Of a stretch of DNA of 64,000 nt, positions 55,185 to 64,000 are shown in pieces. The DNA lies in assembly GCF_900106055.1 (NCBI RefSeq), contig NZ_LT629792.1, positions 1,984,001 to 2,048,000 on the forward strand, in the 5' to 3' direction. This DNA comes from Schaalia radingae (GTDB lineage Bacteria; Actinomycetota; Actinomycetes; Actinomycetales; Actinomycetaceae). Made by a program: the position numbers and the translations under genes. The notes under the pieces were generated by a model that ran no database searches, was not told the DNA's origin, and was given only the letters and a program-made list of their open reading frames with translations. The first letter of the stretch is position 1; every line of letters begins with the position of its first letter.

Positions 55185-55225
55185 CGCCCTCGCCAATTCT
55201 CCAAAAAGAGTTATTGACGAGGGCG
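55185..55225. terminator. Terminator-like hairpin between the GntR gene and purL
   Basis: Arms CGCCCTCGCCAA (55185-55196) and TTGACGAGGGCG (55214-55225), one mismatch, 17-base loop that contains AAAAA. It can stop the two convergent transcripts. Confidence 0.7.
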
Positions 55226-55248
55226 CCCGACCGCCGCGAACCGGCGAC

Positions 55249-57648
55249 CTAGAAACGCGAACGCAGCGCGCTTTCCTGCATGTCGCGAAGCTCGGTGATG
55301 TCAGCCATCCAGCCGTTGCCGTTGCCTGAATCAGTCAGTACGTCACCGCCGGTGATCACCACCATGTCGCCACCGGTCGTGCCGATGCGCGCCGCCTGCA
55401 CGCCCTCAGCCTCTGCAGCTGCGTACACCGCCGGCAAGGATTCTTCGGCCACGGCCACCATCGCTCGGCCCTGCGACTCAGACAGCAACATGACGAAGTC
55501 ATCCACGCCTGCGATGCCAGCTGCCTGCGCGATGTCGAAACTGCCGCCGATGCCGAAACGAAGCGCCGAATCCACCAGCGACTGGATCAGACCACCATTC
55601 GACAGATCATGTGCCGCGCGGATCAAAGGCTGTCCATCAGGGCCGTCAGCCGCAGACAGTGCTTCCAGGACTCGGCCCAATGCCATCTCGGCTTCCAGAT
55701 CAACCTTCGGGGGCAGGCCACCGAGGTGATCATGCACGATGCGTGCCCACGCCGACCCGTCCAGCTCATCGCGGGTGGAGCCGAGCAGCACCACAGCCAG
55801 CCCTTCAGCGGTCCAGCCAGACGGATTTGCGCGACGCACGTCATCCATCACGCCCAGCAAGCCGACCACCGGGGTGGGGTTGATCGAGGAATCAAACTGA
55901 CCTTTTTCCGTTCCCGAGGAGTTGTACAGGGAGACGTTTCCGCCGGTCACCGGCACACCCATCTCCACGCAACCGTCAGCCAGGCCTTCCATCGCGGTGA
56001 CCAGCTGCCACATCGCGTCCGTATCCTCCGGATTACCGAAGTTCAGGCAGTTCGTGATTGCCACGGGGCGAGCACCCACCGTCGCGACATTGCGGTAGGC
56101 TTCCGCGAGCGCCTGGCGGGCACCCTCGTACGGGTCAAGTTTGGTGAACCAGCCGTTCGCGTCCGTTGACAGCGCCACGCCCGCACCGGTTTCTTCGTCG
56201 ACGCGCACCACGCCGGCATCATCGGGCTGCGCGAGCGCCGTGTTGCCCTGCACGTAACGGTCGTACTGATCTGTCACCCACGCTTTCGACCCCTGGTTGA
56301 CGTCCGACAGCACCGTGCGCAGCGCCTCATCCAACTCGGCGGCAGTCTGCGGGCGCGCCAAGCCGGCTGCCTCCACAGTGTTGTCCTGCAGCTCGTCCTG
56401 CCATGCGGGACGCGCGTACGGGCGGTCATAGACCGGTCCTTCATTCGCCACGGTCTTGGGATCCACATCCACGATGCGCTGGCCGAAGTGGTCGATCGTC
56501 AGGCGGCCATCACCGGTGACCGTGCCGATCACGGCGGCTTCCACGTCCCACTTGTCGATGATTTCGAAGAAGCGCTCACGATCTTCAGGGGTCACGATCG
56601 CCATCATGCGTTCCTGCGATTCGGACATGAGGATCTCACCGGCTGTCAGGGTCGGGTCACGCAGCAGCACGTTCTCAAGATCCACATGCATACCGGAATC
56701 GCCGTTGGCAGCCAGTTCCGAGGTGGCGCACGAGATTCCCGCCGCGCCCAGGTCCTGAATGGCCTGCACCACGCCTGCGTCGAACAGCTCGAGGCAGCAT
56801 TCGATCAGCACTTTTTCCATGAAGGGGTCACCGACCTGCACCGAGGGGCGCTTAGTGGGCATGCCGTCGTCGAAGGTTTCCGACGCCAGAATCGAGGCGC
56901 CGCCGATGCCGTCGCCACCGGTGCGTGCACCGAACAGCACCACCAGGTTGCCTTCACCGGACGCGTTCGCCAGGTGGATATCGTCGTGACGCAGCACGCC
57001 CAGGCACAGGGCGTTGACCAGCGGGTTGCCCTGGTAGGACGGGTCGAACTCGGTTTCGCCGCCGATGTTCGGCAGGCCCAGGCAGTTGCCGTATCCGCCG
57101 ACACCGGCCACCACGCCGTGCACGACACGGGCGGTGTCCGGGTGGTCGAGTGCGCCGAAACGCAGCTGGTCCATCACGGCTACCGGGCGTGCACCCATCG
57201 ACATGATGTCGCGGACGATGCCGCCCACACCCGTGGCAGCACCTTGATAGGGTTCCACGAATGAGGGGTGGTTGTGCGATTCGACTTTGAATGTCACAGC
57301 CCAGCCGTTGCCGACGTCGACGACGCCGGCGTTCTGTCCCATGCCGACCAGCAGGTGTTCGCGCATGTCGTCAGTGGTTTTCTTGCCGAACTGTTCGCCC
57401 AGGTGTTTCTTCGAGGACTTGTATGAGCAGTGCTCGGACCACATCACCGAGTACATGGCCAGTTCCGCGTTGGTGGGGCGGCGTCCCAGGATCTCGCAGA
57501 TGCGCTGGTATTCGTCGTCTTTCAGGCCGAGTTCGCGGTAGGGCATCGCTGTGTCGGGCGTGCGCGCGGCGTCCTCAACGGTGTCGGGGGTTTCGACCGG
57601 GATAGGCGCGCCTGCCGCGCCGCGGTCAGCGTCATGTGTGGGGGTCAT
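55249..57648 (-). CDS. purL: Phosphoribosylformylglycinamidine synthase subunit PurL
   Basis: ATP-dependent synthetase part of the FGAM synthase complex with PurQ (glutaminase) and PurS, in purine synthesis. The 799-residue product has the family N-terminus ([31 protein letters not shown]), the ATP site region [20 protein letters not shown] and [20 protein letters not shown], and two AIR synthase-like halves. It has no glutaminase domain, so it is the small form. ATG 57648 with GGAGC upstream. Last gene of the cluster, separated from purQ by 156 bases with DnaA-box-like sites. Confidence 0.96.
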   Translation of the reverse strand: MTPTHDADRGAAGAPIPVETPDTVEDAARTPDTAMPYRELGLKDDEYQRICEILGRRPTNAELAMYSVMWSEHCSYKSSKKHLGEQFGKKTTDDMREHLLVGMGQNAGVVDVGNGWAVTFKVESHNHPSFVEPYQGAATGVGGIVRDIMSMGARPVAVMDQLRFGALDHPDTARVVHGVVAGVGGYGNCLGLPNIGGETEFDPSYQGNPLVNALCLGVLRHDDIHLANASGEGNLVVLFGARTGGDGIGGASILASETFDDGMPTKRPSVQVGDPFMEKVLIECCLELFDAGVVQAIQDLGAAGISCATSELAANGDSGMHVDLENVLLRDPTLTAGEILMSESQERMMAIVTPEDRERFFEIIDKWDVEAAVIGTVTGDGRLTIDHFGQRIVDVDPKTVANEGPVYDRPYARPAWQDELQDNTVEAAGLARPQTAAELDEALRTVLSDVNQGSKAWVTDQYDRYVQGNTALAQPDDAGVVRVDEETGAGVALSTDANGWFTKLDPYEGARQALAEAYRNVATVGARPVAITNCLNFGNPEDTDAMWQLVTAMEGLADGCVEMGVPVTGGNVSLYNSSGTEKGQFDSSINPTPVVGLLGVMDDVRRANPSGWTAEGLAVVLLGSTRDELDGSAWARIVHDHLGGLPPKVDLEAEMALGRVLEALSAADGPDGQPLIRAAHDLSNGGLIQSLVDSALRFGIGGSFDIAQAAGIAGVDDFVMLLSESQGRAMVAVAEESLPAVYAAAEAEGVQAARIGTTGGDMVVITGGDVLTDSGNGNGWMADITELRDMQESALRSRF

Positions 57649-57668
57649 GTCAAGCTCCAGATTCTCAG

Positions 57669-57758
57669 TTGTCCACAGGCTGTGTCCACATGCTTGTGGA
57701 CGGTGGCGCCGTCGCGCCTGCTTCCCTGTGGATCAAATTGTGTATGGGTTGTGGATAG
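57669..57758. promoter_or_regulatory. Cluster of five DnaA-box-like sites between purQ and purL
   Basis: TTGTCCACA (57669-57677, exact actinobacterial box), GTGTCCACA (57682-57690), and on the other strand TGTGGACGG (57695), TGTGGATCA (57727) and TGTGGATAG (57750), each 7 or 8 of 9 against TGTGGACAA or TGTGGATAA. The sites fall in 90 bases of the only real gap of the purS-purQ-purL unit. Confidence 0.6.
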
Positions 57759-57804
57759 CGGGGTCATGGACGAGGGCGAACGCCGCTGCGTCGTCATGCC
57801 TCAC

Positions 57805-58551
57805 TTACCCCACCAATGTGGCCAGTGCGGAAGCGAACAGTGTCAGGCCGTCGGTGCCGCCATGTCCGGAAACCTCAACGGAGCCGTCCCCGCCGAATGA
57901 TTTCGAGCGCTGCGCGCGACGAACCGGTCCGAAACCGCTTTCCACGGCGTGCTCGGGGTGCGGCATGAGGCCAACAACGTTGCCCTGCTTATTCGTGATG
58001 CCGGCAATGTCGTGAGCCGACCCGTTCGGATTGACATCCACGTAGCGGAACACGACGCGACCCTCATCCTCAAGCCGCTTGATCGTGTCGGCGTCAGCCT
58101 GGAAGCAGCCTTCGCCATTCTTGAGTGGGACTGTGATCGTCTGTCCCTGCGTCAGGCTCGAGGTCCACGCGGTGTCCGCGTTCTCCACACGCAGCGTCTG
58201 ATCGCGGCAAATGAACTTCTGGTGCGTGTTGCGGATCAGTGCGCCTTCCAGCAGGTGTGACTCACACAGAACCTGGAAACCGTTGCAGATGCCCAGCACC
58301 GGCATGCCTGTGCGGGCCGCGTCAACGATCGGCCCCATAATGGCGGACACCGCTGCAATGGCGCCGCACCGCAGGTAGTCACCGTAGGAAAAGCCACCGG
58401 GCAGAATTACTGCGCCCACGCCCTGCAGGTCCGTGTCCTTGTGCCACAGGCGCACCGGCTCACCTCCGGCCAGACGCACAGCGCGAGCCGCATCCTGGTC
58501 ATCGAGCGTGCCCGGGAAAGTCACGACTCCGATTTTCACCTTCGGACTCAT
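57805..58551 (-). CDS. purQ: Phosphoribosylformylglycinamidine synthase subunit PurQ
   Basis: Glutaminase of the FGAM synthase; gives ammonia to PurL. The 248-residue product shows [20 protein letters not shown], the nucleophile Cys in [11 protein letters not shown] (about residue 95), and the late His in MPHPEHAV with its Glu. Length is a little over the usual 225-230 residues. Overlaps purS by 4 bases. Confidence 0.96.
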   Translation of the reverse strand: MSPKVKIGVVTFPGTLDDQDAARAVRLAGGEPVRLWHKDTDLQGVGAVILPGGFSYGDYLRCGAIAAVSAIMGPIVDAARTGMPVLGICNGFQVLCESHLLEGALIRNTHQKFICRDQTLRVENADTAWTSSLTQGQTITVPLKNGEGCFQADADTIKRLEDEGRVVFRYVDVNPNGSAHDIAGITNKQGNVVGLMPHPEHAVESGFGPVRRAQRSKSFGGDGSVEVSGHGGTDGLTLFASALATLVG

Positions 58552-58826
58552 TGCGCATCACCGTGAGCGCCCTCGTCAACGAGAAGTTCTTCGACGCGCA
58601 CGACGTCCTCAATAATCGGGTTTGACAGGACTTCTTCAGCGGCGCGGCGTGCCTGGGCGAGGTGCTCATCCGTGACGGCGCCCTCCACATCCAGGTGGAA
58701 GCACTTGCCCTGACGCACAGATGTGAAACTGGAAATTCCCAGTCGCGGCAGTGCGGATCCGACTGCTTTTCCTTGCGGGTCAAGGATTTCTGGTTTCGGC
58801 ATCACTTCAACAATGATTCGGCCCAC
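58548..58826 (-). CDS. purS: Phosphoribosylformylglycinamidine synthase subunit PurS
   Basis: Small subunit that bridges PurQ and PurL. 92 residues from GTG 58826, with AGGAGG 5 bases before it; the family motif [20 protein letters not shown] stands at the start, [13 protein letters not shown] in the middle. The frame is open much further upstream (to 59006), but that part overlaps purC and is a shadow. Confidence 0.95.
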   Translation of the reverse strand: MGRIIVEVMPKPEILDPQGKAVGSALPRLGISSFTSVRQGKCFHLDVEGAVTDEHLAQARRAAEEVLSNPIIEDVVRVEELLVDEGAHGDAQ

Positions 58827-58884
58827 TGGGTCCTCCTGGTTTCTTAAGGTGTCGGCGGTTAATGTGGTAGCTCTGTCAAACGGT

Positions 58885-59784
58885 TCACTGACGTGGCTGG
58901 TTGCCCGGTTCCGGTGCCTGACCGGTGAGCAGCGTGTACGCATCGACGTAGCGTTGACGTGTCGCCTCAACGATCCGGTCAGGCAGGCGCGGCGGCTGCT
59001 CGCCACTGGCGCGATCCCACCCGGATTCTGCGGAGGTCAGCCAGTCGCGCACATACTGTTTGTCGAAGCTGGGGGTCACCTGGCCTTCAACCCACTGGTC
59101 GGCGGGCCAAAAACGCGACGAGTCCGGCGTGAGTGCCTCATCAGCCAGGACCAGCTCGCCACTGTCAGGATCCACACCGAACTCGAACTTGGTGTCAGCG
59201 ATGATGACGCCGCGCTCGCGAGCGATGCGCGCCGCCTCCGAATACAGCTTGATGGACGTGTCGCGCAGCGCTGCCGCCACGTCGCGCCCCACCATGTCGG
59301 CTGCACGCTCGAAGGAGATGTTTTCGTCGTGTTCACCCAGTTCAGCCTTGGCTGCGGGGGTGAAGATCGGTTCAGGCAGTTTCGAAGCTTCGGTCAGGCC
59401 TTCCGGCAGGCGGATCTCGCACACTGTGCCGGACTGCTTGTATTCCGCCAGACCGGAGCCGGTCAGGTATCCACGCACCACGCATTCGATGGGATACATG
59501 GTGAGCTTCTTGCACACTACTGCGCGCCCTGCGACCTGGGCGGGCACCGGCTCATCAAGCAGGTGGTTCCCCACAATCGAATCGAGCTTGTTCATCCACC
59601 ACGTCGACAGTCCTGTCAGCACCAGGCCCTTGCCGGGGATTTCGGTGGGCAGAATATAGTCGTAGGCGCTGATACGGTCCGACGTGACCATCAGGAGTAC
59701 GCGCCCGTCCTCACTTTGGTACAGGTCACGCACCTTGCCAGAATTAACGTGTGTCCACCCGTCCAGTTCGACTGCCTCACTCAT
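58885..59784 (-). CDS. purC: Phosphoribosylaminoimidazole-succinocarboxamide synthase
   Basis: Joins CAIR and aspartate in the seventh or eighth purine step. The 299-residue product has SGKVRDLYQSEDGRVLLMVT (start), YPIECVVRGYLTGSGLAEY, ADTKFEFGVD (Asp-Lys-Glu), and DEALTPDSSRFW. I start at ATG 59784 where GGGAGAAG stands at normal distance; the open frame goes up to 60807 inside purD and is a shadow there. 47 bases after purD. Confidence 0.96.
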   Translation of the reverse strand: MSEAVELDGWTHVNSGKVRDLYQSEDGRVLLMVTSDRISAYDYILPTEIPGKGLVLTGLSTWWMNKLDSIVGNHLLDEPVPAQVAGRAVVCKKLTMYPIECVVRGYLTGSGLAEYKQSGTVCEIRLPEGLTEASKLPEPIFTPAAKAELGEHDENISFERAADMVGRDVAAALRDTSIKLYSEAARIARERGVIIADTKFEFGVDPDSGELVLADEALTPDSSRFWPADQWVEGQVTPSFDKQYVRDWLTSAESGWDRASGEQPPRLPDRIVEATRQRYVDAYTLLTGQAPEPGNQPRQ

Positions 59785-59830
59785 TTTCTTCTCCCTCACT
59801 CCTTGCGCTGAACTGCTGATATGCGTGCGC

Positions 59831-61168
59831 CTAGGCGCTGAGTCCGTCTGGCCATTGCGCGATGTCGCGCCGGAATTGACATTCAGGAAAGTCAATGCGC
59901 CCGATTGCCTCGTACGCTGCGCGCCGCGCCTCGTCAATGGTTGCTGCACGCGCCACGACGTCCAGTACGCGTCCCCCATCAGCGACGAGGGTGGCGTGCG
60001 CTTCACTGTCCTGCGCTGCGCCGACACTTTTCGTGCCGGCGTGGATGAGGTGGACTCCGGGGAGTTCCTCTGCGGCTTCGGCTCCGCGGATCGTTTGGCC
60101 GGTGCGCGCACGAACGGGGTATCCAGGTGAGGCCAGGACGACGGTGACTGCCGCATCGTCACTCCAGGTCGGGGCCGCGACTTGGTCAAGGGTACCGCGC
60201 GATGCTGCGTCGAGCAGGTCAAGCAGTGGGGATTCGAGGCGCTCCAGGACGACCTGTGTTTCCGGGTCACCGAAGCGGACGTTGAATTCGACGACACGCA
60301 CTCCGTTCGAGGACATCGCCAGCCCGCAGTACAGCAGACCGGTGAACGGCGTACCGCGCTGCGCCATGCGGCGCACCGTTGGTTCTGCGATGGTGCGAAC
60401 AACCTCGTCGGCAAGTCCGTCGTGGAGCCACGGCAGCGGCGAGTAGGCACCCATTCCACCGGTGTTCGGCCCTTCATTGGCGTCCTGAAGGCGTTTGAAG
60501 TCCTGTGCCGGAACCAGTGGGACGACGTGTGTACCGTCGCTGATGCAGAACAGGGAGACTTCCGGCCCATCGAGGTAGTCCTCGATGACAACGGCACCGT
60601 CGGGACGATCCAGACAGTGGCGCGCATGTTCGCGTGCAGCGTCAGAGTCAGCGGTAACCAGCACACCTTTGCCTGCGGCCAGTTGATCGTCTTTGACAAC
60701 GTGAGGGGTGGTGCATGTGCGGAGCGCCTGGTCGACCTCATCCATTGTTTGACAGGTGAAGGAGCGGGCAGTGGCGACGCCGGCCTCGTCCATGACAGTT
60801 TTGGCAAAAGATTTTGATGCTTCGAGGCGGGCGGCTTCCTTGCCTGGGCCGAAGCATGCGATGCCCTGCGCGCGAACCGCGTCAGCCAGTCCGGCGACGA
60901 GGGGGGCTTCCGGTCCGATGATGACCAGGTCAGCGTTCAGGTCGCGTGCGCGCTGCGCGATGGCGTCCGAGCTGTTCGGGTCAGCGGGGTTGGCATCACC
61001 GAAGTCCACGGGCGTGGCGATGCGGTCGATTCCGGGGTTTCCGGCTTGAGCGAACAGTTCAAGCGGTGTGCCGCGTTCAGCCAGAACACGGGAGTGTGCG
61101 CCAGTACGGATCAGTGCGCGCGCGATGGCATGTTCGCGCCCACCATTGCCAATGAGCAGAACCTTCAC
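59831..61168 (-). CDS. purD: Phosphoribosylamine-glycine ligase
   Basis: ATP-grasp enzyme that adds glycine to phosphoribosylamine. The 445-residue product starts KVLLIGNGGREHAIARAL (GTG start), has the KDDQLAAGKGVLVTAD ATP-grasp part, NTGGMGAYSPLPWL, and the C-terminal EFNVRFGDPETQVVLERLES. Length is a bit over the usual 425 residues. It is the first gene of the minus-strand pur cluster purD-purC-purS-purQ-purL. No repressor site could be named. Confidence 0.96.
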   Translation of the reverse strand: MKVLLIGNGGREHAIARALIRTGAHSRVLAERGTPLELFAQAGNPGIDRIATPVDFGDANPADPNSSDAIAQRARDLNADLVIIGPEAPLVAGLADAVRAQGIACFGPGKEAARLEASKSFAKTVMDEAGVATARSFTCQTMDEVDQALRTCTTPHVVKDDQLAAGKGVLVTADSDAAREHARHCLDRPDGAVVIEDYLDGPEVSLFCISDGTHVVPLVPAQDFKRLQDANEGPNTGGMGAYSPLPWLHDGLADEVVRTIAEPTVRRMAQRGTPFTGLLYCGLAMSSNGVRVVEFNVRFGDPETQVVLERLESPLLDLLDAASRGTLDQVAAPTWSDDAAVTVVLASPGYPVRARTGQTIRGAEAAEELPGVHLIHAGTKSVGAAQDSEAHATLVADGGRVLDVVARAATIDEARRAAYEAIGRIDFPECQFRRDIAQWPDGLSA

Positions 61169-61329
61169 ACCTTCAGCCTACCGAACTGTCAGGCCGTAAA
61201 CGACGCCTCAGTCCCCTACTTTCGGTTAGACCAGTCACCCCCACAGGCTTTGTCATGTCCTATGTCGAGTACATATGACCGGACAAATACGGCGGAGCCT
61301 GTACGCGATCTCTGTCTAAGCCGGTCGCG

Positions 61330-62520
61330 TCACCACTTGCCATTCGGCCTGGTGTCGCGGCTGCCATCCAACGGGTCGACGTCACTGTTGGTTTCCTTCG
61401 AGCGCCGGTTGAGTTCCTCGCGGCGATCCTTCTCCTCCTGGGTTTCATCCGCGTACGGATCTTCGCGCTTTTCTGGAGCAGGCGTGGAGTTCGGATCATT
61501 GCCTTGATCGGGCTTCGGCTGGGGCTGACGGGTGCCGCCACCCTGGCCATCAGAATCGTCCTGTTCCCCGTCCTTTCGATCCTTCTGACCGTCAGGCAGC
61601 TGGTCATTCGCACGATCGCGCTTAGGTGAAATGCGGTCATTTGTCTGATCCGCCGGCGAGGACTGCTGATCGGACTGCGAATCAGAACCGGAATCAGAGT
61701 CGGAATCTGAATCTGAGCCGGAGTCCGAATCCGATCCGCCACCGCTTTGCGACTGGTCGCTGCTTTGCGACTGGTCACTGCTCTGGGACTGATCACCGCT
61801 TTGGGAATTATCGCCACTTTGTGACTGATCGCTTTGCGGCTCGTCACCACTTTGAGACTGGTCACCACTTTGCGGCTGACTGGTATCATCGGGCGCCCGG
61901 CAGATCTGAATCAGTTCGAGCGCCTCGTCGTAGGTATCACGCGCGCCCAGATGATCACCCTGAGCTTCCAGCCCGTCAGCCATGATCTCTTTTCCAACGG
62001 CCAGGTTATTCCTGACCATGCATTCATAGGAGTAAGGCTCGATCGTGCCGTCCTCGTTCTTGACGGCCTTGGGCACCAGCTCGAACGCAGTCGACAACTG
62101 AGAAACACCGCCGTCAACCTCGCCTTCAGCCAGGAAAGTCGTGCCCTTGTTGTAGAACGCAAGCCACCGCTCCGGTCCGCGCTGAGTGACCGTCATCTGA
62201 CCGTCGTAGCCGCCCATCGCTTTGTCGTAATTTCCGGAGCGGTATGCCACCCCAGATGCGTGCGACCACAGTGTCAATCCGATCAGGAATGCCGCTGCCA
62301 GCAAGACGATCAGCATGAGCGGCAACGTCCACCACAATAATGCGAGCGACCCGCGGGCACGGGTCTTCGACGCAGCTTTACCGACAGAGCGCCCACCGTG
62401 CGACGACGCACCTGCACGCGAAGGATGCGCGCTGGCATCGTCATGTGGAGCCTGCGCACTGGCGCCGCCCGCAGAGGATTGCGGACGAGCAGAGTCGTAC
62501 GGTGGCTGATCAGATGACAT
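61330..62520 (-). CDS. Membrane protein with tetratricopeptide-like region and SQ-repeat tail
   Basis: 396 residues: Ala/Ser-rich cytoplasmic start (1-57), one membrane helix (about 60-90), a TPR-like helical part (about 92-210, YNKGTTFLAEGEVDGGVSQL), then a long low-complexity tail with SQSGDQ-type hexapeptide repeats (about 218-290), Asp/Ser runs and a charged end. The repeats come from an 18-base tandem tract about 61741-61870. It overlaps the VWA gene by 11 bases, which carries the AGGAGG. Pairing with a VWA protein is known from Bat-type loci; role unknown. Confidence 0.7.
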   Translation of the reverse strand: MSSDQPPYDSARPQSSAGGASAQAPHDDASAHPSRAGASSHGGRSVGKAASKTRARGSLALLWWTLPLMLIVLLAAAFLIGLTLWSHASGVAYRSGNYDKAMGGYDGQMTVTQRGPERWLAFYNKGTTFLAEGEVDGGVSQLSTAFELVPKAVKNEDGTIEPYSYECMVRNNLAVGKEIMADGLEAQGDHLGARDTYDEALELIQICRAPDDTSQPQSGDQSQSGDEPQSDQSQSGDNSQSGDQSQSSDQSQSSDQSQSGGGSDSDSGSDSDSDSDSGSDSQSDQQSSPADQTNDRISPKRDRANDQLPDGQKDRKDGEQDDSDGQGGGTRQPQPKPDQGNDPNSTPAPEKREDPYADETQEEKDRREELNRRSKETNSDVDPLDGSRDTRPNGKW

Positions 62521-63508
62521 GAGCCCTCCTCATCTTGCGCATGCGGGCCACGATTGCCGAGGCTTCCCATGCCAGCAACACGGCAAACACCAATGCGAAC
62601 GGCCAGACGTAGTAGCGGTACACCTCAACTGTGTCACGTGACTCCGATATCAGCTTGCCCTCAGAGTTGAACTGAGCAGCATGGTCAATAATCGACCCGT
62701 TATCGGGCGAATGGACATAGTCAGCACCGAGCTGACTGGCGACCTCACGCAAGGCACCTTCATCCGCAGATGAGATCCCGTCCCTGGAAGGGTCCTGTGG
62801 GTCGGGGATGTAGCCGGACTGGGATTGATCGAGTGAACGCGCCTTCATCCGGCCCCCCTCGGCAGTTCCATACCCGATGACCAGCGCACCGTCACATGCC
62901 TCTGCCACTGAACGCCAGTCCCCAACTCCCTGCGAGGCATCCTCGGTGTTCTCCCCATCGCCCATGACGACGACATAGCGCGAGTTTCCGCCGCGCGATT
63001 CCTGAGCCTTGGTGAGGTAGCTGCGCAGGTCACTCACAGGGCGCGCCAATGATGAGCCCTGGGACGAGGAGGACAGTTCCTGGCCCATGCTCTGCATGTA
63101 CGAGTCGATCGCGCCGATGTCGCTGGTGACGGGCAAAACCCGCTCAATGTCACGATCCCACGTGAAGATTGAGAACCTGGCGGCAGGCATGTGGTCAACG
63201 ATCGTGGCAATATCCGCTTTGACGCCGTCGAGGCGCGGCAAACGGTCAGGACCATAATCTTCGGCCGCCATCGATCCGGTGCGGTCGATAACGAACCACA
63301 GTTCAACATCCGAGGTGGTGCTGTGCGACTCCTGCTTGATGGACGGGCCGGCAAGCATGAATGTCATGAGTGAGACGATCAGAAGGCGGCGAACCAGATT
63401 CACGCGCGAACTCATCGCACGTCTGCGAGCGCCCCAGACGCACAGTGCCACGCATGCAATAAAGAAGATGGCGAGGACCCACAGGGAGACAATGGGGCGG
63501 AAAATCAC
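62510..63508 (-). CDS. Membrane-anchored VWA-domain protein (Bat-like)
   Basis: 332 residues with an N-terminal membrane helix (about 7-27), a second hydrophobic segment about 42-58, a von Willebrand factor A domain from about 70 with MIDAS-like DRTGSMAAEDY and TSDIGAID / VVVMGDGENTEDA, and a last membrane helix (about 302-322). GTG start overlapping the stop of the frame before. Bat proteins of this type occur with MoxR ATPases; none is in the window. The metal site has Thr for Ser at the second place but is probably functional. Confidence 0.82.
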   Translation of the reverse strand: MIFRPIVSLWVLAIFFIACVALCVWGARRRAMSSRVNLVRRLLIVSLMTFMLAGPSIKQESHSTTSDVELWFVIDRTGSMAAEDYGPDRLPRLDGVKADIATIVDHMPAARFSIFTWDRDIERVLPVTSDIGAIDSYMQSMGQELSSSSQGSSLARPVSDLRSYLTKAQESRGGNSRYVVVMGDGENTEDASQGVGDWRSVAEACDGALVIGYGTAEGGRMKARSLDQSQSGYIPDPQDPSRDGISSADEGALREVASQLGADYVHSPDNGSIIDHAAQFNSEGKLISESRDTVEVYRYYVWPFALVFAVLLAWEASAIVARMRKMRRAHVI

Positions 63509-63717
63509 GCGTCTATCTCCTTCGCCTCAGCTCGGTTGCCTGGTGCGCCGACCCGTTCCCACAAGTGGAAACCTCCTGCGAAGAATGCTCCCCGTGAAGA
63601 TCGCTTCCGCCACAGGGGACTTCTCGCGCAGAAACTCAGGTCTGCAAGTACCACAGTAGCGGAAATCTGAGAATTGGAACATCCATCACGACCCATGATG
63701 CTCAAGTCGTTTTCCAT
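63505..63717 (-). CDS. Uncertain small protein coupled to the VWA gene
   Basis: 70 residues without known motif and without membrane helix; it overlaps the VWA GTG by 4 bases, which is the only support. It could be the remnant of a larger upstream Bat gene. Confidence 0.3.
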   Translation of the reverse strand: MENDLSIMGRDGCSNSQISATVVLADLSFCARSPLWRKRSSRGAFFAGGFHLWERVGAPGNRAEAKEIDA

Positions 63718-63803
63718 CCGTTACGCTCGTGTCATCACATGTGCCTCACCCTTGCGCGAGTACATTGGGGCGACCCACAAAGAAGCGCCCGACCAGTTTC
63801 GAC

Positions 63804-64000
63804 TTACATGCCCCACGTACTGCGAATAGCCTGGGCAAGCATGCGGGTTTCGGTGACCAGGTCCGTGCCGAACACGGTGGCCTTGTCTTTGTCGTGGCAC
63901 GCTCGGGCCGCCAGCCACTGCACCTGCAGCCCGTCAGAAAGAGCTACCAGACAGCGCGCGAGAGATCGAGACGGCGCATCCGGTCTTACAGTTCCCGCTT
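63804..64000 (-). CDS. C-terminal part of a TetR-family regulator, cut by the window
   Basis: The last 65 residues up to the TAA at 63804, with the TetR_C segment ALSDGLQVQWLAARACHDKD and the end RMLAQAIRSTWGM. The helix-turn-helix lies past base 64000. Judged by the LSDGLQ-x-QWL motif only. Confidence 0.65.
   Translation of the reverse strand, partial: AGTVRPDAPSRSLARCLVALSDGLQVQWLAARACHDKDKATVFGTDLVTETRMLAQAIRSTWGM

Noticed and set aside
59785..60807. Long N-terminal extension of the purC frame
   Set aside because: It is a shadow of purD on the same strand in another frame.

Overview
The window looks like a chromosomal segment of a high-GC actinomycete, most likely from the Actinomycetaceae (Actinomyces/Schaalia-like). 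The reasons are the HspR repressor with HAIR operators in front of dnaK, clpB and hsp20, the MurT/GatD pair that amidates lipid II, DUF4235, DUF2993/LmeA and DUF4921 proteins, and sugar ABC operons without their own ATPase. The genus is an inference. No rRNA, tRNA, integrase, transposase or CRISPR array was recognised.

Layout. 1-9.4 kb: a truncated TrmH-type RNA methyltransferase, a NagD-like phosphatase, pyrE, a three-gene sugar ABC importer, an SDR dehydrogenase, exonuclease III, a serine hydrolase and a TetR regulator. 9.6-19.3 kb: the heat-shock block clpB, gatD, murT, hspR, dnaJ, grpE, dnaK, all on the minus strand, with HAIR operators before clpB and dnaK. 19.4-27.7 kb: housekeeping and stress genes (rlmC, CPBP protease, GNAT, MarR, M18 aminopeptidase, ohr, NUDIX, rpiB, S4 protein, and a protein with a homing-endonuclease-associated repeat). 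27.8-34.1 kb: a heterodimeric ABC exporter, an aldo/keto reductase, an LmeA-like protein and hsp20 with two tandem HAIR sites. 34.4-46.8 kb: ACT-domain protein, old yellow enzyme, DUF4921 protein, a 51-residue lipoprotein, a repeat-rich gene-free stretch, a lipoprotein solute-binding protein, DUF4235, PTS enzyme I, a Pif1-type helicase with a C-terminal BRCT domain, a sterol-carrier-like protein, an FMN-reductase pseudogene and a zinc alcohol dehydrogenase. 46.9-54.4 kb: a visibly AT-richer island with a GH172 (formerly DUF2961) glycosidase, its ABC importer and a LacI regulator. 54.4-61.2 kb: a GntR regulator and the purine genes purD, purC, purS, purQ, purL. 61.3-64 kb: a TPR-like membrane protein, a VWA protein and the end of a TetR regulator.

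How it works together. HspR and its HAIR sites probably co-repress dnaK-grpE-dnaJ-hspR, clpB and hsp20. The GH172 operon is tightly coupled (4-base overlaps), and a perfect palindrome overlaps its likely -35 element beside a divergent lacI, which suggests a substrate-induced uptake and hydrolysis unit for a furanoside. Both sugar ABC operons need an ATPase encoded elsewhere.

The most unusual items are two opposed arrays of a 21-bp motif at 31-bp spacing (38323-38625), a cluster of five DnaA-box-like sites between purQ and purL, a MurT without its zinc-ribbon cysteines, a Pif1 helicase fused to a DnaQ-like region and BRCT, and the GH172 island.
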